Program-made: the position numbers and the translations under genes | Shown: positions 43,391 to 51,896 of the stretch, piece after piece | Position numbering within the stretch: position 1 is the first letter of the stretch | How the letters are laid out: every line of letters begins with the position of its first letter | Assembly (NCBI GenBank): GCA_017309015.1 | Contig: JAEDAG010000001.1 | Location: 1 to 64,000 of the forward strand | Length of the DNA: 64,000 nt | DNA from: Faecalicatena absiana | Lineage (GTDB): Bacteria; Bacillota; Bacilli; Lactobacillales; Lactobacillaceae | Direction: 5' to 3' | The notes under the pieces: model-generated | What the model was told of the DNA's origin: nothing | Databases searched by the model: none | What the model saw: only the letters and a program-made list of their open reading frames with translations

Positions 43391-43597
43391 TGTTTTCTCC
43401 TCAATGCGTATTTTTCCAAGATAAACGTAATAAATGGTAAGAGACAATCAAGAAAAAATACGCTGCCTTTGCACATGGTTAGCTAAAGATACTTACTTTT
43501 TGTAACCACTGCTTAGAGGATACCACACTCGCCGCCTGCCGTCAGCTGCCAGGAAGCAAATTGTCAAACTGTTGCAATTTATGGCGGGAATTTTCGC

Positions 43598-43641
43598 AAA
43601 AAGACTGCATTAGCTCAAAATGAGTCAATGCAGTCTTTTTT
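43598..43641 (-). terminator. Terminator of the recD2 operon
   Basis: A 14-bp stem (43598-43611 with 43627-43640) enclosing a smaller CTCA/TGAG hairpin, ending in a T-run on the minus strand. Confidence 0.85.
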
Positions 43642-43652
43642 CATGCCAGTGC

Positions 43653-46001
43653 TTATTGGCCGCGCTTGGCAATGACTTCTTGCAGATTTTCGCAGCCGGC
43701 GGTAAGCTCCTCCATCCCGATCATCGGCGAAATCATGCCCGAATGAATCAATTCCGGCGTCAGATAGGCGGCTGCCTCTGCTGCTTCAGAAATTGGCGCT
43801 GCTGCCTTTTCTTCTGCTGGCTCGCCAAACTTCTCCCGCAGCAAATAGACCAGGCTGGTCTGCCGCTGGTTGCCTTCCTGCTTCATCGCCTGCGAGAAGG
43901 CCCGCGGATCGCCGACCATTACCAGCTTGCTTGAAGCCCGGGTAATGGCCGTGTACAACAGATTCCGCTTGAGCATGATGAAGTTCTGCATGGTCAAGCA
44001 GAGGATCACCAGTGGAAATTCTGACCCTTGGGACTTGTGGATGGTGACCGCGTAGGCCCGGGTCAGGTTGTTCAGGTCGTTAGGGGCAAAAGCCAGCTCT
44101 TTGCCATCAAAATTGGCCAGCAGCCGCTCTTCCTTGTCCTCAGGGTTGACGGCAATGACCTTGCCAATCTGCCCGTTGAAGATGCCCTTTTCCGGATCAT
44201 TCTGCAGCTGCAGGATCCGGTCGCCGGCCCGGAAGACCTCATCGTGCACCTGCAAGAGCTTGCTTTTGGCCTGAGGCGGATTCAAGACTTCCTGCAGGAC
44301 GTCGTTGAGGCGGTTGATTCCGGCATCCCCCCGGTACATGGCCCCCAAGACCTGGATGTCGTCAGCCGGAAAGCCGCTCTTCAAGGCTGCCGCGGCAATC
44401 TGGCCGACAACGGACGCGGCCTGACTGGGCGGGCACTTGATAAAGGAGTAGCTCTTGGTCTTTTGGAACAAAAGCTGGTCGTCCTTGCCCTCGTTGACGG
44501 CGTGGGCCAGAGGAATGATGGTTGACCCGTCCTTTTGCCGGTGCACGACCGTCAACTTAGCCGTCGGAAAGTGCTGACAGGCAATCAGGTCACTGAAGAC
44601 GTTCCCGGCCCCGACTGATGGCAATTGGTCCTTGTCCCCCACCAAAACGATATGGGAAACATAGCTGATGCAGGACAAAAGCTTCTTGAAGAGGTAAATG
44701 TCAACCATGGACATTTCGTCAATGATCAAAATGGCCCCTTCCAGCTCCTTCAAGTCGTCAAGCTCCGTCCCGTCAATTCCCAGCCCAATCAGACGGTGGA
44801 TGGTCTTGGCCTCATAGCCGGTCACTTCGCTCATCCGCTTGGCGGCCCGGCCGGTCGGCGCGGCCAAAAGGAAGTCTTCTTCAGCCTCTTCTTCGTCCAG
44901 ATCGGCTAGTTCCTTGAGCGCGAGTAGGATCCCGTCGATAATGGTCGTCTTGCCGCTGCCCGGCCCCCCAGTCAGAATTGACATGGGCTGGGTTACCGCG
45001 TTTTTGACCGCCTGCTTTTGCTCTTCATCATAAGTGATGCCCAGGCTGGCTTCTGCGTGGGCAATTGCCCGATCGACCGCGCGGGCGGAATAGGCATTCT
45101 TCAGCGGCTGGCTGACCCGCTCCAGCTCTTCCGTGATTTCCACTTCAACCTTAAAGGCTGACCCTAGGGCCGCCCGATTTTCCTGGACCACGACCTTGCC
45201 CTGCTCTTGCAGGGCATTGACGGCTTCCGCCACCAAATCGTAGTCTTCAACCTGCAGGAGGCTGACCGTATCTTGAACCAGCTTGTCCAAAAGCACGTAG
45301 GTATCGCCCTCCCGGGTCAAGGCCAGGCTCAAAACCTCAATTACCGCCCCTTGGGCCCGCTTTGGCGAATTCGGAGCGATCCCGAAGTGCTGGGCCAAGC
45401 GGTCCGCGGCTTTGAAAGAGTAGCCGGACACGTCCCCCAAAGGCGCGTAGGGGTCTTCCTGCAGCTTGGAAAGGGCCTGCTCATGGTATTTCTTGTAGAG
45501 CTGGCCAGCGGTCCGCTTATTGATGCCCCAGTTGGCCAATTCCACCAGCATTTCCGACAGGTTGTCCGTGTCCCGCAGGCCGTTTAAGAGGCTCTGCTTC
45601 TGCTTGGGCTTCAGGCCCAGCTGGTCAATCTTGGCCGGGTCGCTTTGCAAAAGCTTAAGGGCATTTGGCCCCAGGGCCTGGACGATCTTTTCCGCCGCCT
45701 TCTTGCCGATCCCGGGAAACTTGTCGCTGGCCAGGTACTTCTCCACCCCGCCGCTTTCGCTGGGCAAAACCCGCGTGCAGGAGTCAGCCTGAAACTGGGT
45801 CCCGTACTTGGGGTGCTCAACCAGCTGGCCGCTGAAGCGGTAGTCCCCGTCTTCCTCCAGGTCGCCGAAATTGCCGGTCACCTTGATCTCGTCATCAGCG
45901 TAGTCAGCCAATTCGCCCTGGATCTCCACGACCAAAATCTTGAAGAGGCTGTCAGCGCTCTCAAAGATGATGCTTTTCAGTTTTCCGGTAAATTCGGTCA
46001 T
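43653..46001 (-). CDS. recD2: ATP-dependent DNA helicase RecD2
   Basis: A 782-residue 5'-to-3' superfamily 1B helicase of the RecBC-independent RecD2 type, acting in DNA repair. N-terminal helix-hairpin-helix region (FPGIGKKAAEKIV near 94-106), Walker A GGPGSGKTT near 347-355, Walker B LIIDEMSMVD near 428-437, and a C-terminal VTIHKSQGSEFP motif VI region. A linker and alanine-rich tail follow. Start at the ATG at 46001 with AAGGAG 7 nt upstream. It begins 1 bp before the end of the TPR gene, in one operon. Confidence 0.94.
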   Translation of the reverse strand: MTEFTGKLKSIIFESADSLFKILVVEIQGELADYADDEIKVTGNFGDLEEDGDYRFSGQLVEHPKYGTQFQADSCTRVLPSESGGVEKYLASDKFPGIGKKAAEKIVQALGPNALKLLQSDPAKIDQLGLKPKQKQSLLNGLRDTDNLSEMLVELANWGINKRTAGQLYKKYHEQALSKLQEDPYAPLGDVSGYSFKAADRLAQHFGIAPNSPKRAQGAVIEVLSLALTREGDTYVLLDKLVQDTVSLLQVEDYDLVAEAVNALQEQGKVVVQENRAALGSAFKVEVEITEELERVSQPLKNAYSARAVDRAIAHAEASLGITYDEEQKQAVKNAVTQPMSILTGGPGSGKTTIIDGILLALKELADLDEEEAEEDFLLAAPTGRAAKRMSEVTGYEAKTIHRLIGLGIDGTELDDLKELEGAILIIDEMSMVDIYLFKKLLSCISYVSHIVLVGDKDQLPSVGAGNVFSDLIACQHFPTAKLTVVHRQKDGSTIIPLAHAVNEGKDDQLLFQKTKSYSFIKCPPSQAASVVGQIAAAALKSGFPADDIQVLGAMYRGDAGINRLNDVLQEVLNPPQAKSKLLQVHDEVFRAGDRILQLQNDPEKGIFNGQIGKVIAVNPEDKEERLLANFDGKELAFAPNDLNNLTRAYAVTIHKSQGSEFPLVILCLTMQNFIMLKRNLLYTAITRASSKLVMVGDPRAFSQAMKQEGNQRQTSLVYLLREKFGEPAEEKAAAPISEAAEAAAYLTPELIHSGMISPMIGMEELTAGCENLQEVIAKRGQ

Positions 46002-46002
46002 G

Positions 46003-46650
46003 CTACTGCTCCTTCTTGTCCTTGCCGGCAACCAGCTTCATGATGCTGGCATATTGGTCCCGTGCCTGCTTGTAGTACTTGGGATCCATTTTCTTGGCTC
46101 TGGCAAAAAATTTCTCCGCCCGGTCCCGGTCGCGGCCATGCCAGCTGACGCCAAGGAGAAAATTGACCTTGGCCGTCCGCTGCTTTTCCGGAATGCTGGC
46201 ATAAGAAGCACTGGCCGCCTTCAGCTCGCCAAGGGCCAGCCAGATGTCGCCTAAGAGCTCCTTCACGTGGTCGTCCACCCGCTTGATGGACAAGGCGTGA
46301 GCCAGGGCTTTTTCATTCTGTCCCGTCTTCAGGTAGACCAAGGCCTTCTGGTAAAGGGTGTCGTCATCATTGGGAATCTGATTCAAAAGCGCCAGGGACT
46401 TATTGAACTCCCCTTGGGCATAGTAGGCAACCGCCAAGTCATAATCCACGTCCTGGGGATTTTTGATTAAGCCCTTGGCCTGGACCAAGAGCTTCTGCGC
46501 CTGCTCCGGGCTGCCCTGCTCCAAGAGGTAGGAAGCCAGCTGCAGGTAGTTGTCGGTCTCGCGCGGATCGGCATCGATTTTTCCAATCAAGGCGTGAATG
46601 GCCTCGTTAACCTTGCCGTCCGCGTACATTTCAGCGATCTGCTTATCCAT
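46003..46650 (-). CDS. TPR-repeat protein
   Basis: A 215-residue soluble protein built almost entirely of tetratricopeptide-type repeats (for example NYLQLASYLLEQGSPEQAQK, VAYYAQGEFNKSLALLNQ, ALVYLKTGQNEKALAHAL). Such proteins act as binding scaffolds. It sits between a histidine phosphatase gene and recD2, overlapping the first by one base (TAATG at 46648-46652). The same order is common in lactobacilli. Function unknown. Confidence 0.85.
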   Translation of the reverse strand: MDKQIAEMYADGKVNEAIHALIGKIDADPRETDNYLQLASYLLEQGSPEQAQKLLVQAKGLIKNPQDVDYDLAVAYYAQGEFNKSLALLNQIPNDDDTLYQKALVYLKTGQNEKALAHALSIKRVDDHVKELLGDIWLALGELKAASASYASIPEKQRTAKVNFLLGVSWHGRDRDRAEKFFARAKKMDPKYYKQARDQYASIMKLVAGKDKKEQ

Positions 46651-47309
46651 TAGAGTCCATCCGTTTCTGACATTTGCTTGCCTAAAGGCGTGACGTCGGA
46701 CCACTTGACCAGGTCGAAGTACTGCCCGTCCGGCCGGCTGGCCAGGATGGTTACGCTGGTGTTGTAGATGACCCCGTTCTGTCTGACGTGCTTGACGTCA
46801 TAGCCCAAAAGCGCCCCCATGATGGCAGACAGAACCGCCCCATGGCTGACGACCAGAATCTTGTCTTCCTTGCTCGGGTACTTCATAGACATTTCCCGGC
46901 CAAATGACAAGCCGCGCTCCATGGCGTGCGGATAGGATTCAGCATCGATTGACGCGGCATCGAACTTTTCCGGGTGGTGCCAGAAGTCGTCAATCTGTTC
47001 TGGATAAAGCTCGGCGATCTTGTCGAACTTCTCCCCTTCCATCTTGCCCAGGTTCATCTCCCGCAAGCGCTCGTCAATATGAACGGGCAGGCTGCAGTTC
47101 ATGGCCTCCTCCAGCTTCAAGGCCGTGGTCCGCGCCCTTTCCAGGGGACTGGCATAGACGGCCCGGAACTTGGTCTTGCGCAGGTACTTGCCCAGTTTTT
47201 CAATGTCGGCGTAGCTTTCCGGCAGCAAGTGGGAATCCCCGTGCCCGCCTTGGAAGCGCCTTTCCAAATTCCATTCAGTCTTGCCGTGTCTTACAAAATA
47301 AATTTCCAT
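46650..47309 (-). CDS. Histidine phosphatase (phosphoglycerate mutase-like) family protein
   Basis: A 219-residue cytosolic protein with the phosphohistidine motif VRHGKTEWN at 6-14 and second catalytic His in VVSHGAVLS near 153-161; ASPLERARTT near 53-62 is also typical. Broad-specificity phosphatases and cofactor-dependent mutases share these motifs. Genome context gives no substrate. First gene of the phosphatase-TPR-recD2 operon, with promoter upstream. Confidence 0.88.
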   Translation of the reverse strand: MEIYFVRHGKTEWNLERRFQGGHGDSHLLPESYADIEKLGKYLRKTKFRAVYASPLERARTTALKLEEAMNCSLPVHIDERLREMNLGKMEGEKFDKIAELYPEQIDDFWHHPEKFDAASIDAESYPHAMERGLSFGREMSMKYPSKEDKILVVSHGAVLSAIMGALLGYDVKHVRQNGVIYNTSVTILASRPDGQYFDLVKWSDVTPLGKQMSETDGL

Positions 47310-47341
47310 AATTTTTATCGCCTCTCGTAACTATCGCTACT

Positions 47342-47370
47342 ATTATAGCAATCTCCGGCAAAAGGGCCAA
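47342..47370 (-). promoter_or_regulatory. Promoter of the phosphatase-TPR-recD2 operon
   Basis: Minus-strand -35 TTGGCC (47365-47370), 17-nt spacer, perfect -10 TATAAT (47342-47347). Confidence 0.7.
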
Positions 47371-47376
47371 AGCAAA

Positions 47377-47408
47377 CGAAAAAAGATGGGGCCAAATTGG
47401 TCCCATCT
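47377..47408 (-). terminator. Terminator of mnmA and the ileS-to-mnmA run
   Basis: Stem AGATGGG-CC (47384-47393) with GG-CCCATCT (47399-47408), then a T-run on the minus strand. No other terminator is visible back to the ileS leader. Confidence 0.82.
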
Positions 47409-47428
47409 CTGGCAATTCTGCTGATTCA

Positions 47429-48562
<1,134 letters not shown>

Positions 48563-48570
48563 TCAATCCT

Positions 48571-48909
48571 TTACTTAACTTCTACTAAAATCTTGCGGTC
48601 CTCGAGGTCTTTGAGGATATAGTCCAAAAGCTCCACCGTAGGTGCCAGCTGCTTGTTCTTAAAGATGTTTACTTTCTGCAGGCCGCTAGGATCAGTGACG
48701 ACCATGGTCAAGCGGCTCAAGTCGCTGGTGACGGTCATCTTCAGCTCCGTCGTCGCGTTGTATGGCGATTCATTGTAAAGCGGGTGCTTGTACACGAAAT
48801 TGCCGCGCGGCGTCTTTTGAAAGCCGGCATCGATCAAGGCGTAGAGCTTGATGTCTGGTGCCAGGGTAAACTTGCGTTTGTCGCCATTGATATTCACAGT
48901 ATTAGCCAT
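48571..48909 (-). CDS. DUF1831 family protein
   Basis: A 112-residue soluble protein of the DUF1831 type, found in lactobacilli next to cysteine desulfurase and mnmA, exactly as here. It has no Cys, so it is unlikely to carry sulfur itself. It may assist the desulfurase or the thiolation enzyme; this is inference from position. Complete, with an upstream ribosome site AAGTGAGG. Confidence 0.82.
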   Translation of the reverse strand: MANTVNINGDKRKFTLAPDIKLYALIDAGFQKTPRGNFVYKHPLYNESPYNATTELKMTVTSDLSRLTMVVTDPSGLQKVNIFKNKQLAPTVELLDYILKDLEDRKILVEVK

Positions 48910-48964
48910 AAAGTAAAAACCTCACTTGTAAATTGTAAGTAACTCTGCTTAAAAAAGCAACCAT

Positions 48965-50137
48965 TTAGTCTTTGGCCTGCCGGGCCTTGATCTTTTCCAC
49001 GATTTCCACCAAGGCGTCGGCAAAGGCCTGGACTTCCTCAGCCGTGTTGTAGCGGCCAAAGGATACCCGGATTGATTCGCTGACCCGCGGCGACTTGGCC
49101 CCAAACATCGCGGTCAAGACGTGCGATGGGGTCAGGCTGCCGGCCGTGCAGGCTGAACCGCCAGAGACGGCAAAGCCGGCCAGGTCCAGGTTGGCAATCA
49201 GGACATAGGTGGACACCCCGTTCAAGCGGAGATTCAAGACGTGGTGGGAAACCAGGCCAGTCAAGGGACTGTTGACTTCATATGCCACCCCGTTTTGGTC
49301 CAGCGTGTCCAGGATCAGCTTCTGAAAGCCAGCATACTTGGCCTGCAGGTCAGCCTTGGCCACTTCCTGCACTTCTTCAACTGCCTTGCCAAAGCCGGCA
49401 ATGCCAGGCACGTTCTCCGTGCCGGCCCGCCGCTTCATTTCCTGATCCCCGCCGTAAATCCGGTTGGGCACGCGGATGCCGTCGCGCTCATACAGGAAGC
49501 CCAAGAACTTGGGCCCATTGATCTTGTGGGCTGACGTTGACAAAAAGTCGATGTTCATGTCCTGGACGTCAATGTCAATATTGCCCAGGCCTTGAACGGC
49601 ATCAACGTGGAAGTAGGCATTGGAGTCCTTGACGATCTCGCCGATCTCCTTGAGCGGGTTGACTGAGCCGACCTCGTTGTTGACAGCCATGACCGACACC
49701 AGAATCGTGTCCGGGGTCAAGGCTTCCTTAAGCTGGTCCAGGTCAATGTGGCCCGTCTCGTCCACGTCCAGGTAGGTCACGTCAAAACCCAGCTCTTCCA
49801 GGTGCTGCATGGACTTTAAGACTGACTCATGCTCAATCTTGGTCGTGATCAGGTGCTTGCCCGCTTTTTGCCGCATTTCGGCCACGCCAAAAATCACGGT
49901 GTTGTTTGATTCAGACCCGCCTGAAGTAAAGATGATCTCCTGATCCTTGGCGTTGATCGCCTTGGCAATGGTCTGGCGGGCATGCTCAACCACGCGTCTA
50001 GCCTCGCGGCCAAAACTGTGGGTGCTTGAGGCATTGCCGAAATCATTCCGCATCTCATCCGCGATCAGGTCGACCACGCTTGGTGACATCGGAGTCGTGG
50101 CCGCGTTGTCCAAATAAACGTTCTTGCTTAAACTCAA
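48965..50137 (-). CDS. iscS: Cysteine desulfurase
   Basis: A 390-residue PLP enzyme that converts cysteine to alanine and releases sulfur as a persulfide. PLP-lysine in SAHKINGPK near 201-209, HVDAVQGLG near 178-186, and the active-site Cys in GGSACTAGSLTPSHVL near 325-340. The start is TTG at 50137, with AAGGAG 8 nt upstream, overlapping the mtnN stop (TTGA). It serves tRNA thiolation by MnmA downstream and possibly Fe-S assembly. The class with a Cys-containing loop of this length is NifS/IscS-like. Confidence 0.93.
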   Translation of the reverse strand: MSLSKNVYLDNAATTPMSPSVVDLIADEMRNDFGNASSTHSFGREARRVVEHARQTIAKAINAKDQEIIFTSGGSESNNTVIFGVAEMRQKAGKHLITTKIEHESVLKSMQHLEELGFDVTYLDVDETGHIDLDQLKEALTPDTILVSVMAVNNEVGSVNPLKEIGEIVKDSNAYFHVDAVQGLGNIDIDVQDMNIDFLSTSAHKINGPKFLGFLYERDGIRVPNRIYGGDQEMKRRAGTENVPGIAGFGKAVEEVQEVAKADLQAKYAGFQKLILDTLDQNGVAYEVNSPLTGLVSHHVLNLRLNGVSTYVLIANLDLAGFAVSGGSACTAGSLTPSHVLTAMFGAKSPRVSESIRVSFGRYNTAEEVQAFADALVEIVEKIKARQAKD

Positions 50138-50832
50138 AGCTTGTTCTCCTTCAGATAGTCAACAATCAGTTCAGCTGCCTTGGCACCAACTTCCTTGACA
50201 AAGGCCACGAAATCGCTGTCGGCATTCTCATCGCCATTGTCGGAAATCGCGCGCAGGGCAATCAGCGGGGTGCCAAAGTGGTAGGCAACCTGGGCAAAGG
50301 CCGCCCCTTCCATTTCAACGGCCAGGGCGTCTGGGAAGTTCTTCAGGATCGCGGCTTTTTGGGCTTGCGAAGAAATGAAGGAATCGCCAGTGACTATCAG
50401 TCCTTCCTTGTAGGCCACGCCCTTTCTTTGCAGGTAGTGCTTGAAGTCTTCTCTTTCCGGGCTGTCCAGGAGGAAGCGCGCAGGCTCTTGCGGAATCTGT
50501 CCCTCAACGTAGTTGCCGGCGCTGGTGTTGTGGGCATCATGGTAGGCAAAGGCGTTTGGCAAGATCAGGTCCTTGCGGTGGACATCTTTTTGCAAAGAGC
50601 CTGCTGACCCGGTCAAAATGACCAGGTCGATTTTCTCACAGGCCAGGAGGCTGGACAGGTTCATCGCCGCCTGGACCTTGCCGATCCCTGTCAGCCCCAG
50701 GTAGAGATCATTCCCCTGAACAGAAAAATGTTCGAATTCTGTCGAACCGAACATTTCCTTCTTTTCAGAGGAAAAATAATGACGATAAAACTCGGCTTCT
50801 TCAGCCATTGGTACTACGATCGCAATCTTCAT
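50134..50832 (-). CDS. mtnN: MTA/SAH nucleosidase
   Basis: A 232-residue cytosolic enzyme that cleaves methylthioadenosine and S-adenosylhomocysteine, clearing the by-products of SAM use. VVPMAEEAEFY near 6-16 holds a catalytic Glu, VEMEGAAFAQVA near 171-182 the second Glu, and RAISDNGDE near 193-201 the catalytic Asp. It overlaps iscS by 4 bp. The pairing fits sulfur metabolism in this run. Confidence 0.95.
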   Translation of the reverse strand: MKIAIVVPMAEEAEFYRHYFSSEKKEMFGSTEFEHFSVQGNDLYLGLTGIGKVQAAMNLSSLLACEKIDLVILTGSAGSLQKDVHRKDLILPNAFAYHDAHNTSAGNYVEGQIPQEPARFLLDSPEREDFKHYLQRKGVAYKEGLIVTGDSFISSQAQKAAILKNFPDALAVEMEGAAFAQVAYHFGTPLIALRAISDNGDENADSDFVAFVKEVGAKAAELIVDYLKENKL

Positions 50833-50853
50833 ATATATTTCCTCAATTCAATT

Positions 50854-51105
50854 TTAAAGCTTAAACAAAATCAGCAAAACTGCCACGATTAATAGACACA
50901 CGATAAGGATAGCAAAGTTTAGTCTTTTTTTCAGCCTTTGCGCCTTATCCTCGCTGGAGAGGCTGGTCTTTAGCTGATTTTGTCTGCTTTTGCCTGGGCC
51001 ATGAGCAGAAGAAGCAGCTGAACCAGCTGCTTCCTCCTGATCATCAAGCCAAGGGCTTTTTTCTTGCGCCTGCCGGCGCCGGTAGTCTGAACGTTTCTCT
51101 GACAT
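50854..51105 (-). CDS. Small membrane protein, unknown function
   Basis: An 83-residue protein: about 60 hydrophilic, charged residues (MSEKRSDYRRRQAQEKSPWL start) and one C-terminal transmembrane helix (about 64-81, NFAILIVCLLIVAVLLIL). It is a tail-anchored topology with the long part probably in the cytoplasm. Located between the nudix and mtnN genes with short gaps, so co-transcribed. Similar short proteins occur at this place in other lactobacilli as I recall. Confidence 0.75.
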   Translation of the reverse strand: MSEKRSDYRRRQAQEKSPWLDDQEEAAGSAASSAHGPGKSRQNQLKTSLSSEDKAQRLKKRLNFAILIVCLLIVAVLLILFKL

Positions 51106-51112
51106 GGAACCT

Positions 51113-51670
51113 CTAACCTTCTGAACCGGTCAGCAGCATGTTTTCCCATACGGAAATCGCGTATATGGTCTTGGCATCAACGATTTTGCCCTCTGTCAAC
51201 AGGTTCTTCAATTCTTCCAAGCTGTACCAGCTGGCAGTCAAAAACTCGTCGTCGTCAAGCGGCGCCTTGTCTTCGGCTACGGTCAGCGTATCGCAGTAGT
51301 AGAGGTACAGCTTTTCATTGCTAAAGCCGGGAGAGGTGTAGAATTCCCCCACCTGCTCCCAATAGTCGGCCTTGAGACCGCCTTCTTCGTTTAACTCCCG
51401 TTTCATTGCATCCAAAGGACTCACGTCAGTGTCGTCGATCATTCCGGCTGGAATTTCGAGCGTGAGCTGCTTGATGGCCTCACGCCACTGCTCAACCAGG
51501 AGCATCTCCTTTTGGTCGTTGATGCAGATGGCCGCGGCGGCTGGACCATGGTCGACAAGCTCGCGGGTAGCAGTCTTGCCATTTGGCAGCCGCACCGTAT
51601 TCACATGAAGGGAGATGAAGCCTCCATGGAAAAGCTCTTTGGACGAAACTTCAGTTTCCTTTAATTCCAT
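51113..51670 (-). CDS. NUDIX hydrolase (ADP-ribose pyrophosphatase type)
   Basis: A 185-residue cytosolic hydrolase. The N-terminal LFHGGFISLHVNTVRLPNGK and the nudix region AGMIDDTDVSPLDAMKREL (about 95-113) place it near YqkG/NudF ADP-ribose pyrophosphatases. The nudix box is slightly off consensus: the first Glu is Asp and there is one extra residue before REL, while the metal-binding RELNEEGG remains. It would cleave ADP-ribose to AMP and ribose phosphate. Confidence 0.88.
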   Translation of the reverse strand: MELKETEVSSKELFHGGFISLHVNTVRLPNGKTATRELVDHGPAAAAICINDQKEMLLVEQWREAIKQLTLEIPAGMIDDTDVSPLDAMKRELNEEGGLKADYWEQVGEFYTSPGFSNEKLYLYYCDTLTVAEDKAPLDDDEFLTASWYSLEELKNLLTEGKIVDAKTIYAISVWENMLLTGSEG

Positions 51671-51686
51671 ACATTAATTCCTTTGC

Positions 51687-51896
51687 TTAGTCTTTGGCCA
51701 AGTAAACATTGATGCATTGCAGGCCGTTCTTGCCCTGAGCCAGCTGATAGCGCACGCGCTGGCCTGCTTCCAGTCTCTTATAGCCCTCCTCCTTGATGGC
51801 GGTATAAAAGACGAAATATGACTTGTGGTTTTGGTCGTCTTCGATGAAGCCAAAGCTGGCCTTTGGCTCAAACTGCTTTACAACTCCCGTGCGCAT
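51687..51896 (-). CDS. Divergent cold-shock-domain protein
   Basis: A 69-residue protein with a cold-shock fold. The RNP1-like region reads ASFGFIEDD instead of KGFGFI, and the RNP2-like region YFVFYTAIKEEGYK replaces VFVHFSAI. Two of the usual aromatic or His contacts are changed, so nucleic-acid binding may be altered. Its start overlaps the ileS stop codon by one base (TAATG at 51894-51898), which couples it to ileS. Confidence 0.85.
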   Translation of the reverse strand: MRTGVVKQFEPKASFGFIEDDQNHKSYFVFYTAIKEEGYKRLEAGQRVRYQLAQGKNGLQCINVYLAKD

